From: Gemmata sp.
GTDB lineage: Bacteria > Planctomycetota > Planctomycetia > Gemmatales > Gemmataceae
NCBI GenBank assembly: GCA_025055115.1
Contig: JANWYJ010000073.1
Span: 1 to 64,000, forward strand
Length of the DNA: 64,000 nucleotides
Direction: 5' to 3'
Shown here: one piece after another, positions 27,013-36,656 of the stretch
How positions within the stretch are numbered: position 1 is the first letter of the stretch
Layout of the letters: each line of letters starts with the position of its first letter
Translations under genes and position numbers: made by a program
Notes under the pieces: model-generated
Seen by the model: only the letters and a program-made list of their open reading frames with translations
Database searches by the model: none
Told to the model about the DNA's origin: nothing

Positions 27013-27590
27013 GCTGGAACCGTGGCGGCATGAGGAGCCGCGACATCGGTGTTCGCATCTTGGGAAAGTGATAGGGCCACAAGGGGCTGAAACGGCCAGA
27101 TAGACCCGATGTTTCCCCAGGATTTGCGCCTCGCCACGAGCACCGTCACCGTCGAGGGGCTGAAACGGCCAGTATAGACCGGATGTTTCCCCAGGTCGGG
27201 ATGGACCGGACCGCAACGACGCCGCTGTGAATGCACGCCAAGGCAGCCGTATGATCATGCGGCAACGATGAGGTCACGACATGACCAACGCCGCCGCCGC
27301 GAATGCACAGGAACGCGGCTTCAGTCACGCAGAAACGAATTCTGGACCGGGAAATTCCGTGGTTCAGCCTCCGGAAGAGTTGCTCGACGGACAACGGCAT
27401 TCGTTATCTGACGGACAGCGGCATTCGCATTCGCATTCGTAGTTGGGGGGGCGTGGAGATGCCGTGGTCCAGCCTGGGGAAGAGTTTCTCAGGCTGGTTT
27501 CATGATGCGGGGTATGGTGTTGCATCCACATTCGTTTAAGGCAGTTGTGGTGGGGTTTGGTTAGGGCAGTTGTGGTGGGGTTAGGAACCG
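27013..27590. repeat. Gene-free spacer with successive repeat pairs
   Basis: No gene is supported. A 40 bp unit with GGGGCTGAAACGGCC at 27082-27121 returns at 27155-27195 (step 73). AACGACGCCGCTGTGAATGC at 27215 returns, diverged, at 27287 (step 72). The second spacer holds an 18 bp near-palindrome, GCCGTATGATCATGCGGC (27246-27263). CCGTGGTTCAGCCT at 27358 returns at 27462. GGCAGTTGTGGTGGGGTT is tandem at 27540 and 27565. Confidence 0.85.
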
Positions 27591-28493
27591 TTATGATGCA
27601 TTTGCCGCAGTGGGTTTTTTCTGCGCCGTAACGACGCGGGGATGCCCGCCCATATCCTTCAATGTTGGCCCCACTTCCAATTCCGGTATCGCTGCCAGCA
27701 ACGCCCGCACCGCGGTTTCTTGGGTGGAGCCGATCTCGAGCAATACCGAGCCGCCGGGCTTCAGAAACCGCGCTACGTCCTGAGCGATTCGTCGGTAGAA
27801 TGCCAGGCCGTCGGGGCCGCCATCGAGGGCCAAACGCGGTTCATGGTCCCGGATTTCCGGAGCTAAACTGGCCCATTCCGACCCTGCAACGTATGGAGGG
27901 TTACTGACAATCAGATCAAAGCGGCTTTCAGGAGCCAGCGGAGCCAACAAGTCGCCTTGTAGGAACGTGATTCGCTCGGCTACCTGATGCTTGGCCGCGT
28001 TGTGCTGGGCGACTTCCAAAGCATCGGGTGAAAGGTCCGTTGCTGTCACGCGGGCATCTTTTTTTTGATGAGCGATACTGATGGCAATACACCCCGAACC
28101 GGTCCCCAGGTCCAGAACTTCGGGGGCGGTCAGCGGTTTTAAGCGATTGAGGGCTTCAAGCACCAATGTTTCGGTATCGGGGCGGGGGATCAGTACCCGG
28201 GGGTCTACATCAAACGACAACAAGTAGAATTCCCGCGAACCAATCAGGTACGCCACCGGCCAACCGGCCACTCGCCGTTGAATCAGTTCTCGATAGTGGG
28301 CGCGTTCGGCCTCGGTGGGCTGTTCCTGAAAACGTGCGATCAGTTCAATCCGCTTGCACTTCAGAACGTGAGCCAGCAGCAGTTCCGCTTCGCGTTTGGC
28401 GGATTCAATGCCTTTGGATTGGAAGAATTCGCTCGTCCACTTGAGCAGCGCCGCGATCGTCCACGTCGTCGGCGGCTGCGGTGTTGTGTTCAT
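27591..28493 (-). CDS. prmC: Peptide chain release factor N5-glutamine methyltransferase
   Basis: This 300-residue cytoplasmic enzyme should methylate the Gln of the GGQ motif in release factors RF1 and RF2, using S-adenosylmethionine. It has the PrmC N-terminal helical domain (about 1-90), the SAM-binding motif VLDLGTGSGCIAISIA (about 126-141), and the NPPY substrate-amide motif in LIVSNPPYVAG (about 197-200) that defines Gln/Asn N-methyltransferases. RPDTETLVLEAL precedes the SAM motif as in PrmC. Length matches the family (about 280-300). The usual neighbour prfA is not next to it. Confidence 0.96.
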   Translation of the reverse strand: MNTTPQPPTTWTIAALLKWTSEFFQSKGIESAKREAELLLAHVLKCKRIELIARFQEQPTEAERAHYRELIQRRVAGWPVAYLIGSREFYLLSFDVDPRVLIPRPDTETLVLEALNRLKPLTAPEVLDLGTGSGCIAISIAHQKKDARVTATDLSPDALEVAQHNAAKHQVAERITFLQGDLLAPLAPESRFDLIVSNPPYVAGSEWASLAPEIRDHEPRLALDGGPDGLAFYRRIAQDVARFLKPGGSVLLEIGSTQETAVRALLAAIPELEVGPTLKDMGGHPRVVTAQKKPTAANAS

Positions 28494-28548
28494 ACGATCG
28501 AGAGTCCCGGTTCAGTCTGTCAACGTTACCCGGTGGGTGTTCGTGCCG

Positions 28549-28729
28549 GCGCCAGTACCTCTTTGGGCGCCAGTACCTCTTTGGGAAGTACCTCTGAGTG
28601 TAGTATGACTGCGACTGGCGTTCGTCGAAAGGGCGGAATGAAAGACCATTGCGATTCTCGTTTTCACCCGCTACTGTAAGCGACCAGTTAGTCCCCTGGG
28701 TCTGTGCCAGTTAGTCCCCTGGGTCTGTG
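28549..28729. repeat. Two tandem repeats upstream of the AspH-like gene
   Basis: GGCGCCAGTACCTCTTT is tandem at 28549 and 28566, with a partial third copy. A perfect 23 bp tandem beginning CCAGTTAGTCCCCTGGG lies at 28684-28706 and 28707-28729, ending 12 bases before the downstream start codon, so the ribosome-binding region was formed at the edge of a duplication. Confidence 0.85.
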
Positions 28730-28741
28730 GGAGAACAGTGG

Positions 28742-29620
28742 ATGACGGACGAGGAACGGCAGGAATCGGAACGCATTCTGCGAGTTTTGGAGGAGGCCTA
28801 CCAGCGCTACGGGGCCAGCGAATTGCGCCGTATCGCCGGACCCATCCGTGCTGCTGCCGGCGTCGAACCGATGGCCGCTACTGGCGACCCGCTCCGCTAT
28901 CCGGATGGCTTATTCATCCCGGGGTTGAAGTCGTCGGCGTGGCACCGGCGCGATTGGATGCCCGACACAGCCCTCCTGGAGGCCGCGGCCCCCGTGATGC
29001 GGGCGGAACTCGAAGCGCTTCTGCAAACGCGCAGTGGCTTCCAGCCCTTCGATGAAGGAGAATACGGCTTCAACCCCAACAACACCGAGGGGCAATGGAA
29101 TGTCTTTTACATAATTTTGGGAGGAACGGAGGTGCCCGCGGCTGTCGCTGCCTGCCCGCAAACGGCGGCCGCACTCCGTAACCTGCCCAATCTGGCCCTC
29201 TCGGCGATGTTCTCCGCCCTGACACCCGGAACCCATCTCTGGGCGCATTGCGGCCCTACCAATGCGTTCATTTCCCAAAGTCTGGGGTTGATTATCCCCC
29301 CCGGATGCCGCATTCGCCTCGGCACCGAGGAACGAACGTGGCAGGAAGGCGTATGTCTTGTCTTCGACGATACTTACGAACACGAAGTCTGGAATTGTGG
29401 CAGCAGCACCCGCTTCATCATGCTCTGCGACACCTGGCATCCCGAACTGACCCCCGTCGAACGCGACGTTCTGGCCCGGGTGTTGTGGGCCCCCGGGGAG
29501 GCCGAAGCCCGCTTACAACACGGTCAGCAACTCCTCCACGGTCAAGAGTGGTGGAAACCAACCAACAACCCGACAACCAGCGGCTCCGTCGCTTCTGACC
29601 CTGAAGACCACCGACAATGA
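28742..29620 (+). CDS. Aspartyl/asparaginyl beta-hydroxylase-like protein lacking 2OG-binding residues
   Basis: The 292-residue protein matches the AspH catalytic domain: HCGPTN (His169), TWQEGVCLVFDDTYEHEVWN (His214) and CDTWHPELTPVERD. The two His correspond to the iron ligands of AspH, and an Arg equivalent to human Arg735 is present (STRFIML). However, the segment that in animal AspH reads RMHLGL is SQSLGL here (Ser178, Ser180), removing the Arg and His that help hold 2-oxoglutarate. It may use a changed cosubstrate geometry or be a non-canonical member. ATG 28742 has GGAGA 7 bp upstream; a GTG at 28727 is possible. The next gene encodes a CobW-type GTPase. Confidence 0.85.
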   Translation: MTDEERQESERILRVLEEAYQRYGASELRRIAGPIRAAAGVEPMAATGDPLRYPDGLFIPGLKSSAWHRRDWMPDTALLEAAAPVMRAELEALLQTRSGFQPFDEGEYGFNPNNTEGQWNVFYIILGGTEVPAAVAACPQTAAALRNLPNLALSAMFSALTPGTHLWAHCGPTNAFISQSLGLIIPPGCRIRLGTEERTWQEGVCLVFDDTYEHEVWNCGSSTRFIMLCDTWHPELTPVERDVLARVLWAPGEAEARLQHGQQLLHGQEWWKPTNNPTTSGSVASDPEDHRQ

Positions 29621-29696
29621 AGCACCTGGGTGGTTCTTACCCCTCGTCTTTCTACTCGGGTTGCTTTCACCCTGAAGACCACCGACAATGAAGCAC
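29598..29696. repeat. Echo of the AspH-like gene end (step 71)
   Basis: 28 identical bases beginning ACCCTGAAGACCACCGAC, covering the last codons, stop and 5 bp beyond (29598-29625), recur at 29669-29696. Confidence 0.92.
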
Positions 29697-29743
29697 TGCC
29701 ACCCTGACGGCTCCCGACCCAGACAAACACCTCCAAGGGTGCT

Positions 29744-30703
29744 ATGAAGAGCATTCCCACCAATCTCATCACTGGCTTTCTCGGAGTTGGAAAGACAACT
29801 ACAGTTATCAACTTACTCAAGAATAAACCCCCGCAAGCACGCTGGGCGGTTCTGGTCAACGAATATGGTCAAGTCGGTATCGACGGAGCCTGGATTGACA
29901 GCGCGGGTGTCGCTGGTGTGACCGTCCAGGAGGTTGCGGGTGGCTGTGTCTGCTGTGCTGCTGCGCCGTTTTTGCCTGTAGCTATTCACCTCTTGCTGCT
30001 CGAAGCACGCCCCGAGCGGCTGCTGATTGAAACCACCGGCTTGGGCCATCCGGCCCGGCTGATCGATTCTTTGCGGCACAACTATCACGGCCGTCTCGAA
30101 GTCCGCGCCACCCTCGGCCTCGTCGCCCCTGCCGACTTCGCCCAAGCTACGATGCGCGAGAACCCCATTTTTGTCGAGCAGATTCAACTGGCGGATGTCC
30201 TGATTTTGAACAAACTCGATACCGCGACACCCGCACTGGTTCAAGAATTCCAAACCTGGGCCGAAAGTCTGTATCCGCCGAAATTGCTCGTCGCCGGGAC
30301 CACCTACGGCCAACTCGATGCGGCTTGGCTGGACCTCAGATGCGATGACGAACGTCAGTTCACACTCGGCGGTCACGTCCAGCCCACGGGGGCGCATGAG
30401 GCAGCCACGAAGACGCACCAGGGATGGCGCTTCGAGCCGACAGTGGTTTTCGACGCGGCCAAATTGCTGGACCTGTTGGCGAATACACCCGCTATCACCC
30501 GTCTGAAAGGTGTTTTCCGCGTGGCCGACGAGTGGATCGCGGTCAACCGCGTGGGATCGGCGTTGACTGTCAACCCCACCGCCTACCGGCGCGATAGCCG
30601 TTTGGAGGTCTTCGCTAGCCACCTGAATTGGGAGAGGTTTGAAAAACAGTTGTACGCCTGCCAATCCTCCGAACTCGGCCCCCCGATGCACGACGATGCG
30701 TGA
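29744..30703 (+). CDS. CobW/G3E-family GTP-binding metallochaperone
   Basis: This 319-residue cytoplasmic P-loop GTPase has Walker A GFLGVGKTT (11-19), the metal-binding CxCC motif GGCVCC (Cys68, Cys70, Cys71), a Walker B-like LLIETTGLGHP and the G4 motif NKLD. The C-terminal CobW_C domain (about 225-310) contains LKGVFRVADEWIAVNRVG. Members insert or deliver Zn, Co or Ni to client enzymes. The client is not evident, but an iron-oxygenase-like gene lies just upstream, and CobW proteins are often beside their client or in zinc-starvation regulons. No Zur-like site was recognised. Confidence 0.93.
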   Translation: MKSIPTNLITGFLGVGKTTTVINLLKNKPPQARWAVLVNEYGQVGIDGAWIDSAGVAGVTVQEVAGGCVCCAAAPFLPVAIHLLLLEARPERLLIETTGLGHPARLIDSLRHNYHGRLEVRATLGLVAPADFAQATMRENPIFVEQIQLADVLILNKLDTATPALVQEFQTWAESLYPPKLLVAGTTYGQLDAAWLDLRCDDERQFTLGGHVQPTGAHEAATKTHQGWRFEPTVVFDAAKLLDLLANTPAITRLKGVFRVADEWIAVNRVGSALTVNPTAYRRDSRLEVFASHLNWERFEKQLYACQSSELGPPMHDDA

Positions 30704-31169
30704 CCGTTGCAGACCCACACCTTCGCTCCGATCGTCACCGGCGCACGCTTGGCCCTTCAATCCAACAGAAGGGGTGAGCGTATACTTCAATCCAACAGAA
30801 GGGGTGAGCGTATAAGGGGGGTGAGCGTACAAGCGGTATTCGAAGAGGCGGGGAAGCTGGAACCGTCGGGAAGCCTTTCGTCTACGAACCGTCGGGACGC
30901 CTTTCGTCGACAACTTGGGGGCCTCCGAGCGCTTTAGCGGCAGAAGAAGAGGCGAGGAAGGAGCAGTGGGGGATTGTTTGGAGGCCCGGTGGGCGCTATG
31001 GTCTCACGTGTTTTCCCGTGTGTTTCACCGGCTATCTGACCTGGCGTCGGACCTACCGCCGCGCGCTAGCCGCGGCGCTAGGGTCCCACACGTTTTCCCG
31101 TGTGTTTCGCGGCTGGTCCGACTACAATAAGCTCATGATTTTGGCTCGCCTGGTCCGCGGAGAATTCCT
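30704..31169. repeat. Gene-free spacer with tandem and spaced repeats
   Basis: No gene is supported. A perfect 30 bp tandem beginning CTTCAATCCAACAGAAGGGG lies at 30755-30784 and 30785-30814. GAACCGTCGGGAAGCCTTTC at 30860-30882 recurs with one change at 30886-30908. A unit with TTTTCCCGTGTGTTTC occurs near 31005 and again about 82 bp on, near 31087. The two-copy tandem is not a CRISPR: it has no spacers and no cas genes. Confidence 0.85.
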
Positions 31170-34100
31170 ATGCCCGGTGGTCGTTGGAATTACAGCCTGA
31201 TGAGTGTCTTGGCTTTGATCGTTCTGCTGGCTGGGTTATTAGGCCTTGGCCCCGTGGCCAGCCGCGGTACGACGGGGGGTTCGCTGCAGGCGGCCGAGCC
31301 GGTCGCGGCGGCGGAGTTGCCCCCATTCGAGTTTCAGAAAAATGATCATCTTTGTATTATTGGCAACACCCTGGCCGAACGTTTGCAGCATGACGGCTGG
31401 CTGGAAACTTTCCTGTATGCTCGCCTGCCCGATCACCATCTGACCATTCGTAACCTTGGTTACTCCGGTGATGAGATCACCCTCCGGCTTCGCTCGGCCG
31501 ACTTTGGGACGCCGGATCAGTGGCTTAGTGCCCAAGCGCCGATTCCCAAACCCAATGAGATTCTCGACAAAAGCGTCGTGAACCCCAACCGTTTCGAGAA
31601 GGTGGGGACGAAGGCCGACGTGATCTTCGCGTTCTTCGGTTACAACGAATCGTGGGCGGGCGAGGCTGGTTTGCCCAAGTTCAAAAGCGATCTGGCGGCA
31701 TGGATCAAACACACCTTAGCCCAGAAATACAACGGGAAATCGGCTCCGCGGCTGGTGTTGTTCTCGCCCAATGCCTTTGAAGATCACCAATCGCCCCATC
31801 TGCCAACCGGGGCCGAGGCTGAGCGGATCAATCGGAACCTGGCACTTTATACCCAAGCCATGCGGGAGGTCGCGGCGGCCCAGCGTGTCCACTTCGTCGA
31901 TATTTTTACTCCGACTAAAGCCGCGTATGCCAAGGCCCCCCAACGCCTGACGATCAACGGCATTCACCTGACCGAAGCCGGCAACCGTCAACTGGCCGAG
32001 ATCATCGACGCCCAATTGTTCCCCGCTGCGGGCAAATACAGCCCGCCGGAGGAAAAGCAGCTCGCCCGGATTCGCCCCGCGGTGCAAGACAAAGCCTTCC
32101 ATTGGTTCCAGCGCTATCGCGTCACGGATGGCTACTCGATCTACGGTGGGCGGGCCTGGTTGCGCTTTCCCGCCAAGGTGGGGCAGAGCAATTATGAGGT
32201 GATGCAGCGTGAACTGGAAGTTCTCGACATCATGACCCTCAATCGCGACCAGGTGATCTGGGCGGTGGCCCAAGGCCGCGATGCCAAACCGGACGATTCC
32301 AACCTGCCGCCGTTTGTGCCAGTCCAAACCAATAAACCCGGCGATGGACCCAACGGTAGCCATCTCTTCCTGTCCGGTGAAGCGGCCATCAAGAAGATGA
32401 CTGTGGGCAAAGGGTTGAAGGTCAATCTCTTCGCCGATGAGGCGATGTTCCCCAACTTGGTCAACCCGGTGCAGATGGCCTGGGACACCAAGGGCCGCCT
32501 GTGGGTTGCGGTCTGGCCCACGTACCCCCACTGGAAACCCACAGAACCCTACAACGACAAAATCCTGATCCTGGAAGACACCAACGGCGACGGTCAAGCG
32601 GACAAATGCATCACGTTTGCCGATGGCCTGCAGAACCCCACCGGGTTCGAATTCTACAACGGCGGCGTGATTGTCGCGCAAGCGCCCGATCTGATGTTCT
32701 TGAAAGATACCACCGGGGATGACCGTGCCGATGTTCGCGAACGCATCCTCCATGGTCTCGACACCGCCGACACCCACCATACCGCCAACAGCTTTGTCTT
32801 CGATCCTGGCGGGGCGTTGTATTTCCAAGAAGGCACCTTCCACCATTCGCAGATCGAAGACCCCTACGGGCCGCCCAAGCGCGTCGCCAACGGGGCCGTG
32901 TTCCGCTATGAGCCGCGCACGCACAAACTCGAAGTGTATATCAGCTCACCATTTGCGAATCCGCACGGCCACGTTTTCGATCGTTGGGGGCAAGATATCG
33001 TCATCGACGGCACGGGAGCGCAGCCGTACCATGCCCCGCTTTTCAGCGGCTATTTGCCCTATCCCCACAAACACCCCAAGCCGCCGCAAGTCTATCAACA
33101 ACGGACACGACCCAGTGGCGGTATGGAACTGCTTTCCAGTCAACATTTCCCTCCCGAATGGCAGGGGAACCTGTTGGTGACCAACTGCATCGGTTTCCAA
33201 GGACTTCTGCGCTACAAACTCACCGATGCCGGCTCCAGTTTCACCGGGCAGGAACAGGAACCGGTCATCAGCAGTAGCGATCCGAACTTCCGCCCCGTCG
33301 ATGCCAAAATCGGGCCGGATGGTGCCATCTACATCCTCGATTGGCACAACCCGATTATCGGCCACATGCAGCACAACCTCCGCGACCCCAGCCGCGACCG
33401 CAGCCACGGCCGCATCTACCGGATCACCTACGAAGGCCGGCCATTGTCGCAAGCACCACCCATCGCGGGGGAATCGATCGAGAAGCTGGTGAAGCTGCTA
33501 GGACACCCGGAAGATCGAGTCCGTTACCGGGCCAAGATCGAATTGGGCGCTCGCCCCAGTGACGACGTTCTGGCCGCCGCCAAGAAATGGCTGGAATCAC
33601 AGCCGGTGCCAGATGTCAAGAATGATCCGGCTTATGAACACGCCCGGCTGGAGGTGCTGTGGTTGCACCAATACCACAATGTCGTCCATGCCGAGCTATT
33701 GCGCGCGGTTCTGCAATCGCCCGACTTCCGGGCTCGCGCCGCGGCGGTGCGCGTGCTGACCTCGTGGCGTGAACGCGTTCCTGGCGCGCTGGGGCTGATG
33801 CGGGCCGCTATCAACGATCCGCACCCGCGCGTTCGGCTCATGGCCGTTTGTGGTCTGAGCTTCTTTCCCGCCTCCGACGCTTTGCCAGTACTTTTGGAAG
33901 CGCTGAGCCATCCCACCGACCAGTACATCGACTTCGTCTTCAAAGAAACCCTGCGGGCCATCGAAGGTCAACTCGGTGTCAGTAGCCAAGGCGGGGCCGC
34001 GACGATGCTCGTCCAACTGCTGACCAGCGGCAAAGTCCCCCCCGAACGGCAACCCAGCTACATCGAAACCATTTGCCGACAAGGCAATGCCCAGAACCTT

Positions 34101-35675
34101 AAGACGGTGTGGGACTCCGTGGTGAAGGTGGAGACCTTGCCTGTGCCGCTGCGACGACTGGCCGCGGAAGGCCTAGTGGATGCCGCCATCACCCGCAAGG
34201 TAAAACCGACTGGCCCCCTCGATGTGGCCTCCCTTCTGGCGTCGGCACAAGCCGATCTCCGCGAAGTGGGCGTGAAACTCGCCGGCGCATGGCAGCTTGC
34301 CGACGCAGCCGCCCAACTCCGCGACTTCGCCACGCGCGACAACGAATCCCTGGCCATTCGGGTGGCCGCGGTGGAAGCCCTCGGAGCATTCACCGATGCC
34401 GATTCCCAAGCCACCCTCGCAAAACTCGGTGGAGCCAACGTCCCAACCCCGGTTCGCTTCACGGCCATTGCCACCATCGCGAAACGCAACCCCCAACAGG
34501 CCGCCCCACTGGCCGCCGCCGCGCTGGCCCAGGCGCAACCGGACGACAAAATCGGTCTGGTCATTGATGCCTTCTTGACCCGCAAAGGCGGGCCAGAAGA
34601 ACTGACGGCAGCGCTGGCCAAGACCCCACTCGGAGCCGATGCGGCCAAACTCGCCCTGCGCTACATGTACACCGCTGGCCGTTCCGACGCGGGGCTGTCG
34701 GAAGTGCTGACAAAAGCCGCTGGATTGAATGTGACCCCCAAACCGCCCACCGCGGCAGAGATCCAAGAATTGGTGGCGTTGGTGATGAAAAAAGGCGACC
34801 CGGCACGCGGTGAGGCCATTTTCCGCCGCGCCGATTTGGGTTGCTTCAAGTGCCACGCCATCAGCAAAGCGGGCGGTAACGTCGGCCCCGAACTGTCCGC
34901 GCTGGGCGGTTCATCCCCGGTGGAGTATGTGGTGTCGTCGATCCTCGATCCGAACGCCGCCATCAAAGAACTGTACACCACCCGGGTCATCACCACCATC
35001 AACGACCAAGTCTTCACCGGGATTGTCGTTTCCCGCGACGATCAACGCGTGATCCTGCGCGATGCCACCGGCAAACTTATCACCATTCCGGTCAAAGACA
35101 TCGACACGGAACGCGAAGGCAAATCCCTGATGCCCGACGGCCTGACGAAATTCCTCACACAACAAGAACTGATTGACCTGAGCCGCTTTTTGGCCGAACT
35201 GGGCAAACCCGGAGCCTATGCGGTTCAAAACAAGCCGACCATCCAACGCTGGCGAGTTTTCCAACCGACCGATCCTGCGTTGGCCAAGACGCTGCCAGAG
35301 AACGATACTTTCCGCCGCTTGGTGCTCGGAGCCAAACCCGATGCCTGGCTGAAAGCCTACGGCACCGTGGCGGGCTTCCTCCCCTTCGCGGAACTGCGGC
35401 ATCCGGAAAAACCCGGCCTGGTCTATGCCCAAGGCGAAGTGGAACTCGCCAACGACGGCGTTTTGTATTTCGACATTCAAGGCCCGGTCCGCCGCATCTG
35501 GATCGATGATCAGGCCATGGGCGACAACTGGAACAAGCAATGGCGGCTGACAGCCGGTCGGCACACCATCACGTTCGCCCTTGATACCGCGGCTCATCCG
35601 GAGGGCCAACTCCGCGTCGAAATCAACGCCGGGGTGGGCAGTACGGTGCGCTACCAGATTATCAACGGCGAATAA
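31170..35675 (+). CDS. Giant secreted SGNH / membrane-bound dehydrogenase-like / HEAT / cytochrome c fusion
   Basis: The 1501-residue protein has a signal peptide, then an SGNH/GDSL hydrolase-like domain (about 50-290; IIGNTLAERLQHDGW, GYNESW, GIHLTEAG). A beta-propeller of the planctomycete 'putative membrane-bound dehydrogenase' type follows (about 405-760; MAWDTKGRLWVAVWPTYP, DTNGDGQADK). HEAT-like helical repeats come next (about 770-1170). A cytochrome c domain contains CFKCH near residue 1225 and the VGPELSALG/PNAAIKELYTT pattern. The last 130 residues are beta-rich. It probably oxidises a carbohydrate-type substrate and passes electrons to its heme. GGAG lies 8 bp before ATG 31170; ATG 31200 is an alternative. 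Confidence 0.88.
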   Translation: MPGGRWNYSLMSVLALIVLLAGLLGLGPVASRGTTGGSLQAAEPVAAAELPPFEFQKNDHLCIIGNTLAERLQHDGWLETFLYARLPDHHLTIRNLGYSGDEITLRLRSADFGTPDQWLSAQAPIPKPNEILDKSVVNPNRFEKVGTKADVIFAFFGYNESWAGEAGLPKFKSDLAAWIKHTLAQKYNGKSAPRLVLFSPNAFEDHQSPHLPTGAEAERINRNLALYTQAMREVAAAQRVHFVDIFTPTKAAYAKAPQRLTINGIHLTEAGNRQLAEIIDAQLFPAAGKYSPPEEKQLARIRPAVQDKAFHWFQRYRVTDGYSIYGGRAWLRFPAKVGQSNYEVMQRELEVLDIMTLNRDQVIWAVAQGRDAKPDDSNLPPFVPVQTNKPGDGPNGSHLFLSGEAAIKKMTVGKGLKVNLFADEAMFPNLVNPVQMAWDTKGRLWVAVWPTYPHWKPTEPYNDKILILEDTNGDGQADKCITFADGLQNPTGFEFYNGGVIVAQAPDLMFLKDTTGDDRADVRERILHGLDTADTHHTANSFVFDPGGALYFQEGTFHHSQIEDPYGPPKRVANGAVFRYEPRTHKLEVYISSPFANPHGHVFDRWGQDIVIDGTGAQPYHAPLFSGYLPYPHKHPKPPQVYQQRTRPSGGMELLSSQHFPPEWQGNLLVTNCIGFQGLLRYKLTDAGSSFTGQEQEPVISSSDPNFRPVDAKIGPDGAIYILDWHNPIIGHMQHNLRDPSRDRSHGRIYRITYEGRPLSQAPPIAGESIEKLVKLLGHPEDRVRYRAKIELGARPSDDVLAAAKKWLESQPVPDVKNDPAYEHARLEVLWLHQYHNVVHAELLRAVLQSPDFRARAAAVRVLTSWRERVPGALGLMRAAINDPHPRVRLMAVCGLSFFPASDALPVLLEALSHPTDQYIDFVFKETLRAIEGQLGVSSQGGAATMLVQLLTSGKVPPERQPSYIETICRQGNAQNLKTVWDSVVKVETLPVPLRRLAAEGLVDAAITRKVKPTGPLDVASLLASAQADLREVGVKLAGAWQLADAAAQLRDFATRDNESLAIRVAAVEALGAFTDADSQATLAKLGGANVPTPVRFTAIATIAKRNPQQAAPLAAAALAQAQPDDKIGLVIDAFLTRKGGPEELTAALAKTPLGADAAKLALRYMYTAGRSDAGLSEVLTKAAGLNVTPKPPTAAEIQELVALVMKKGDPARGEAIFRRADLGCFKCHAISKAGGNVGPELSALGGSSPVEYVVSSILDPNAAIKELYTTRVITTINDQVFTGIVVSRDDQRVILRDATGKLITIPVKDIDTEREGKSLMPDGLTKFLTQQELIDLSRFLAELGKPGAYAVQNKPTIQRWRVFQPTDPALAKTLPENDTFRRLVLGAKPDAWLKAYGTVAGFLPFAELRHPEKPGLVYAQGEVELANDGVLYFDIQGPVRRIWIDDQAMGDNWNKQWRLTAGRHTITFALDTAAHPEGQLRVEINAGVGSTVRYQIINGE

Positions 35676-35720
35676 CGAACCTTCGGGCACGCCGTATCCG
35701 GCCACCGCAGCCACCCACCC

Positions 35721-35840
35721 GGGCGACTGCGGTAGGCGGCTTCCCGGAGCTTCGGGTCCAACAGGGAATCGGGCATGGCGGCGCAGTTGCTGCGGGCGCC
35801 TGCGGTAAGTTGCTTCCCTGAGTTTGGGAGTCGCTCCAAC
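35721..35840. repeat. Diverged spaced repeat (step 73) in 246 bp spacer
   Basis: GGGCGACTGCGGTAGGCGGC and following bases (35721-35762) are repeated with several changes at 35794-35840. The higher divergence compared with other pairs suggests an older event. The rest of 35676-35921 shows no gene. Confidence 0.75.
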
Positions 35841-35921
35841 GTTGTGGCCGACACCCGATGATGGTGCCGCAGAGGACTACCCAACAACGAGGCTTCTCAA
35901 GGCGTTGCTGGCAGATACCAA

Positions 35922-36656
35922 GTGGTTTCCACCCCAGGGTGTCGTGTGCTGTGGCCCCCCCTGCGATCCCGCCGGCGTATTGCGGAGTTGATGGACGACC
36001 CCGCGCTAGACCCGGTCGAACACCGCCGAGCGTTGGCCGGCCTCGCCCGGCTCAATCGCTTCAGTAACAGCGCCGGTGTGCTTTGGCCGGAAATCGCCAA
36101 ACTGGCGCGCTGTCTCCAACGACCCCTGCGCGTGTTGGATGTCGCCACTGGTCGTGGCGATATCCCTCGCCAACTGCTGACCCGGGCCAGCCGGGCTGGA
36201 TTGTCGTTGGAAGTGGCTGCCTGTGACCTCAGCCCCACCGCCATTGCAGAAGCCACTCGCGAACCCAGCCCCATCCGCTTCTTTGTTCACGATGCCGTGC
36301 GCCAGCCGCTACCCGGGGGCTTTGATGTGGTGATGTGTTCACTTTTTGTTCACCATCTCGAAGAAATGGACGCGGTACGGCTTCTTCGGAACATGGCCGC
36401 GGCGGGCCAGTGGATTCTCGTGAACGATTTGGTCCGCTCGCGGTTCAGTTACTGCGCGGTCTGGCTGGCCTGCCGATTGCTGACACGCTCGCCGGTCGTC
36501 CGTTACGATGGCCCGGCCTCGGTATGCTCCGCGTTCACCCCCCCCGAAATGCGAACGTTGGCCCAGCAAGCCGGGCTAACCCAGATTCAGATGCGCAGGC
36601 GCTTCCCCTGCCGGCTGCTGTTAATCGGGAGTAACCCAAGCGGGAGCAACCCATGA
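35922..36656 (+). CDS. SAM-dependent methyltransferase of type III PKS operon
   Basis: This 244-residue class I methyltransferase has motif I VLDVATGRGDIPRQLL (about 71-86), an acidic CDLSPTAIAEA after strand 2 and VMCSLFVHHLEE. A UbiE-like small-molecule acceptor is likely, presumably the polyketide made by the downstream synthase. The gene ends in ATGA, shared with the start of the FAD gene. The start is uncertain: GTG 35922 is used, while ATG 35991 (MDDPALDPVEHRRAL) has a close GGAG. The last codons are an in-frame repeat (GSNPSGSNP) from a 15 bp tandem at 36625-36653. Confidence 0.87.
   Translation: MVSTPGCRVLWPPLRSRRRIAELMDDPALDPVEHRRALAGLARLNRFSNSAGVLWPEIAKLARCLQRPLRVLDVATGRGDIPRQLLTRASRAGLSLEVAACDLSPTAIAEATREPSPIRFFVHDAVRQPLPGGFDVVMCSLFVHHLEEMDAVRLLRNMAAAGQWILVNDLVRSRFSYCAVWLACRLLTRSPVVRYDGPASVCSAFTPPEMRTLAQQAGLTQIQMRRRFPCRLLLIGSNPSGSNP

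Noticed and set aside
30755-30814. 30-bp direct repeats (also 19029-19088) that could suggest a CRISPR array
   Set aside because: Only two copies each, directly abutting without spacers, no cas genes, and the sequences differ from locus to locus.
31716-32924. Long minus-strand frame opposite the giant fusion gene; similar cases at 29813-30913 and 14777-15763
   Set aside because: Same reason: shadows of well-supported genes with no domain features of their own.
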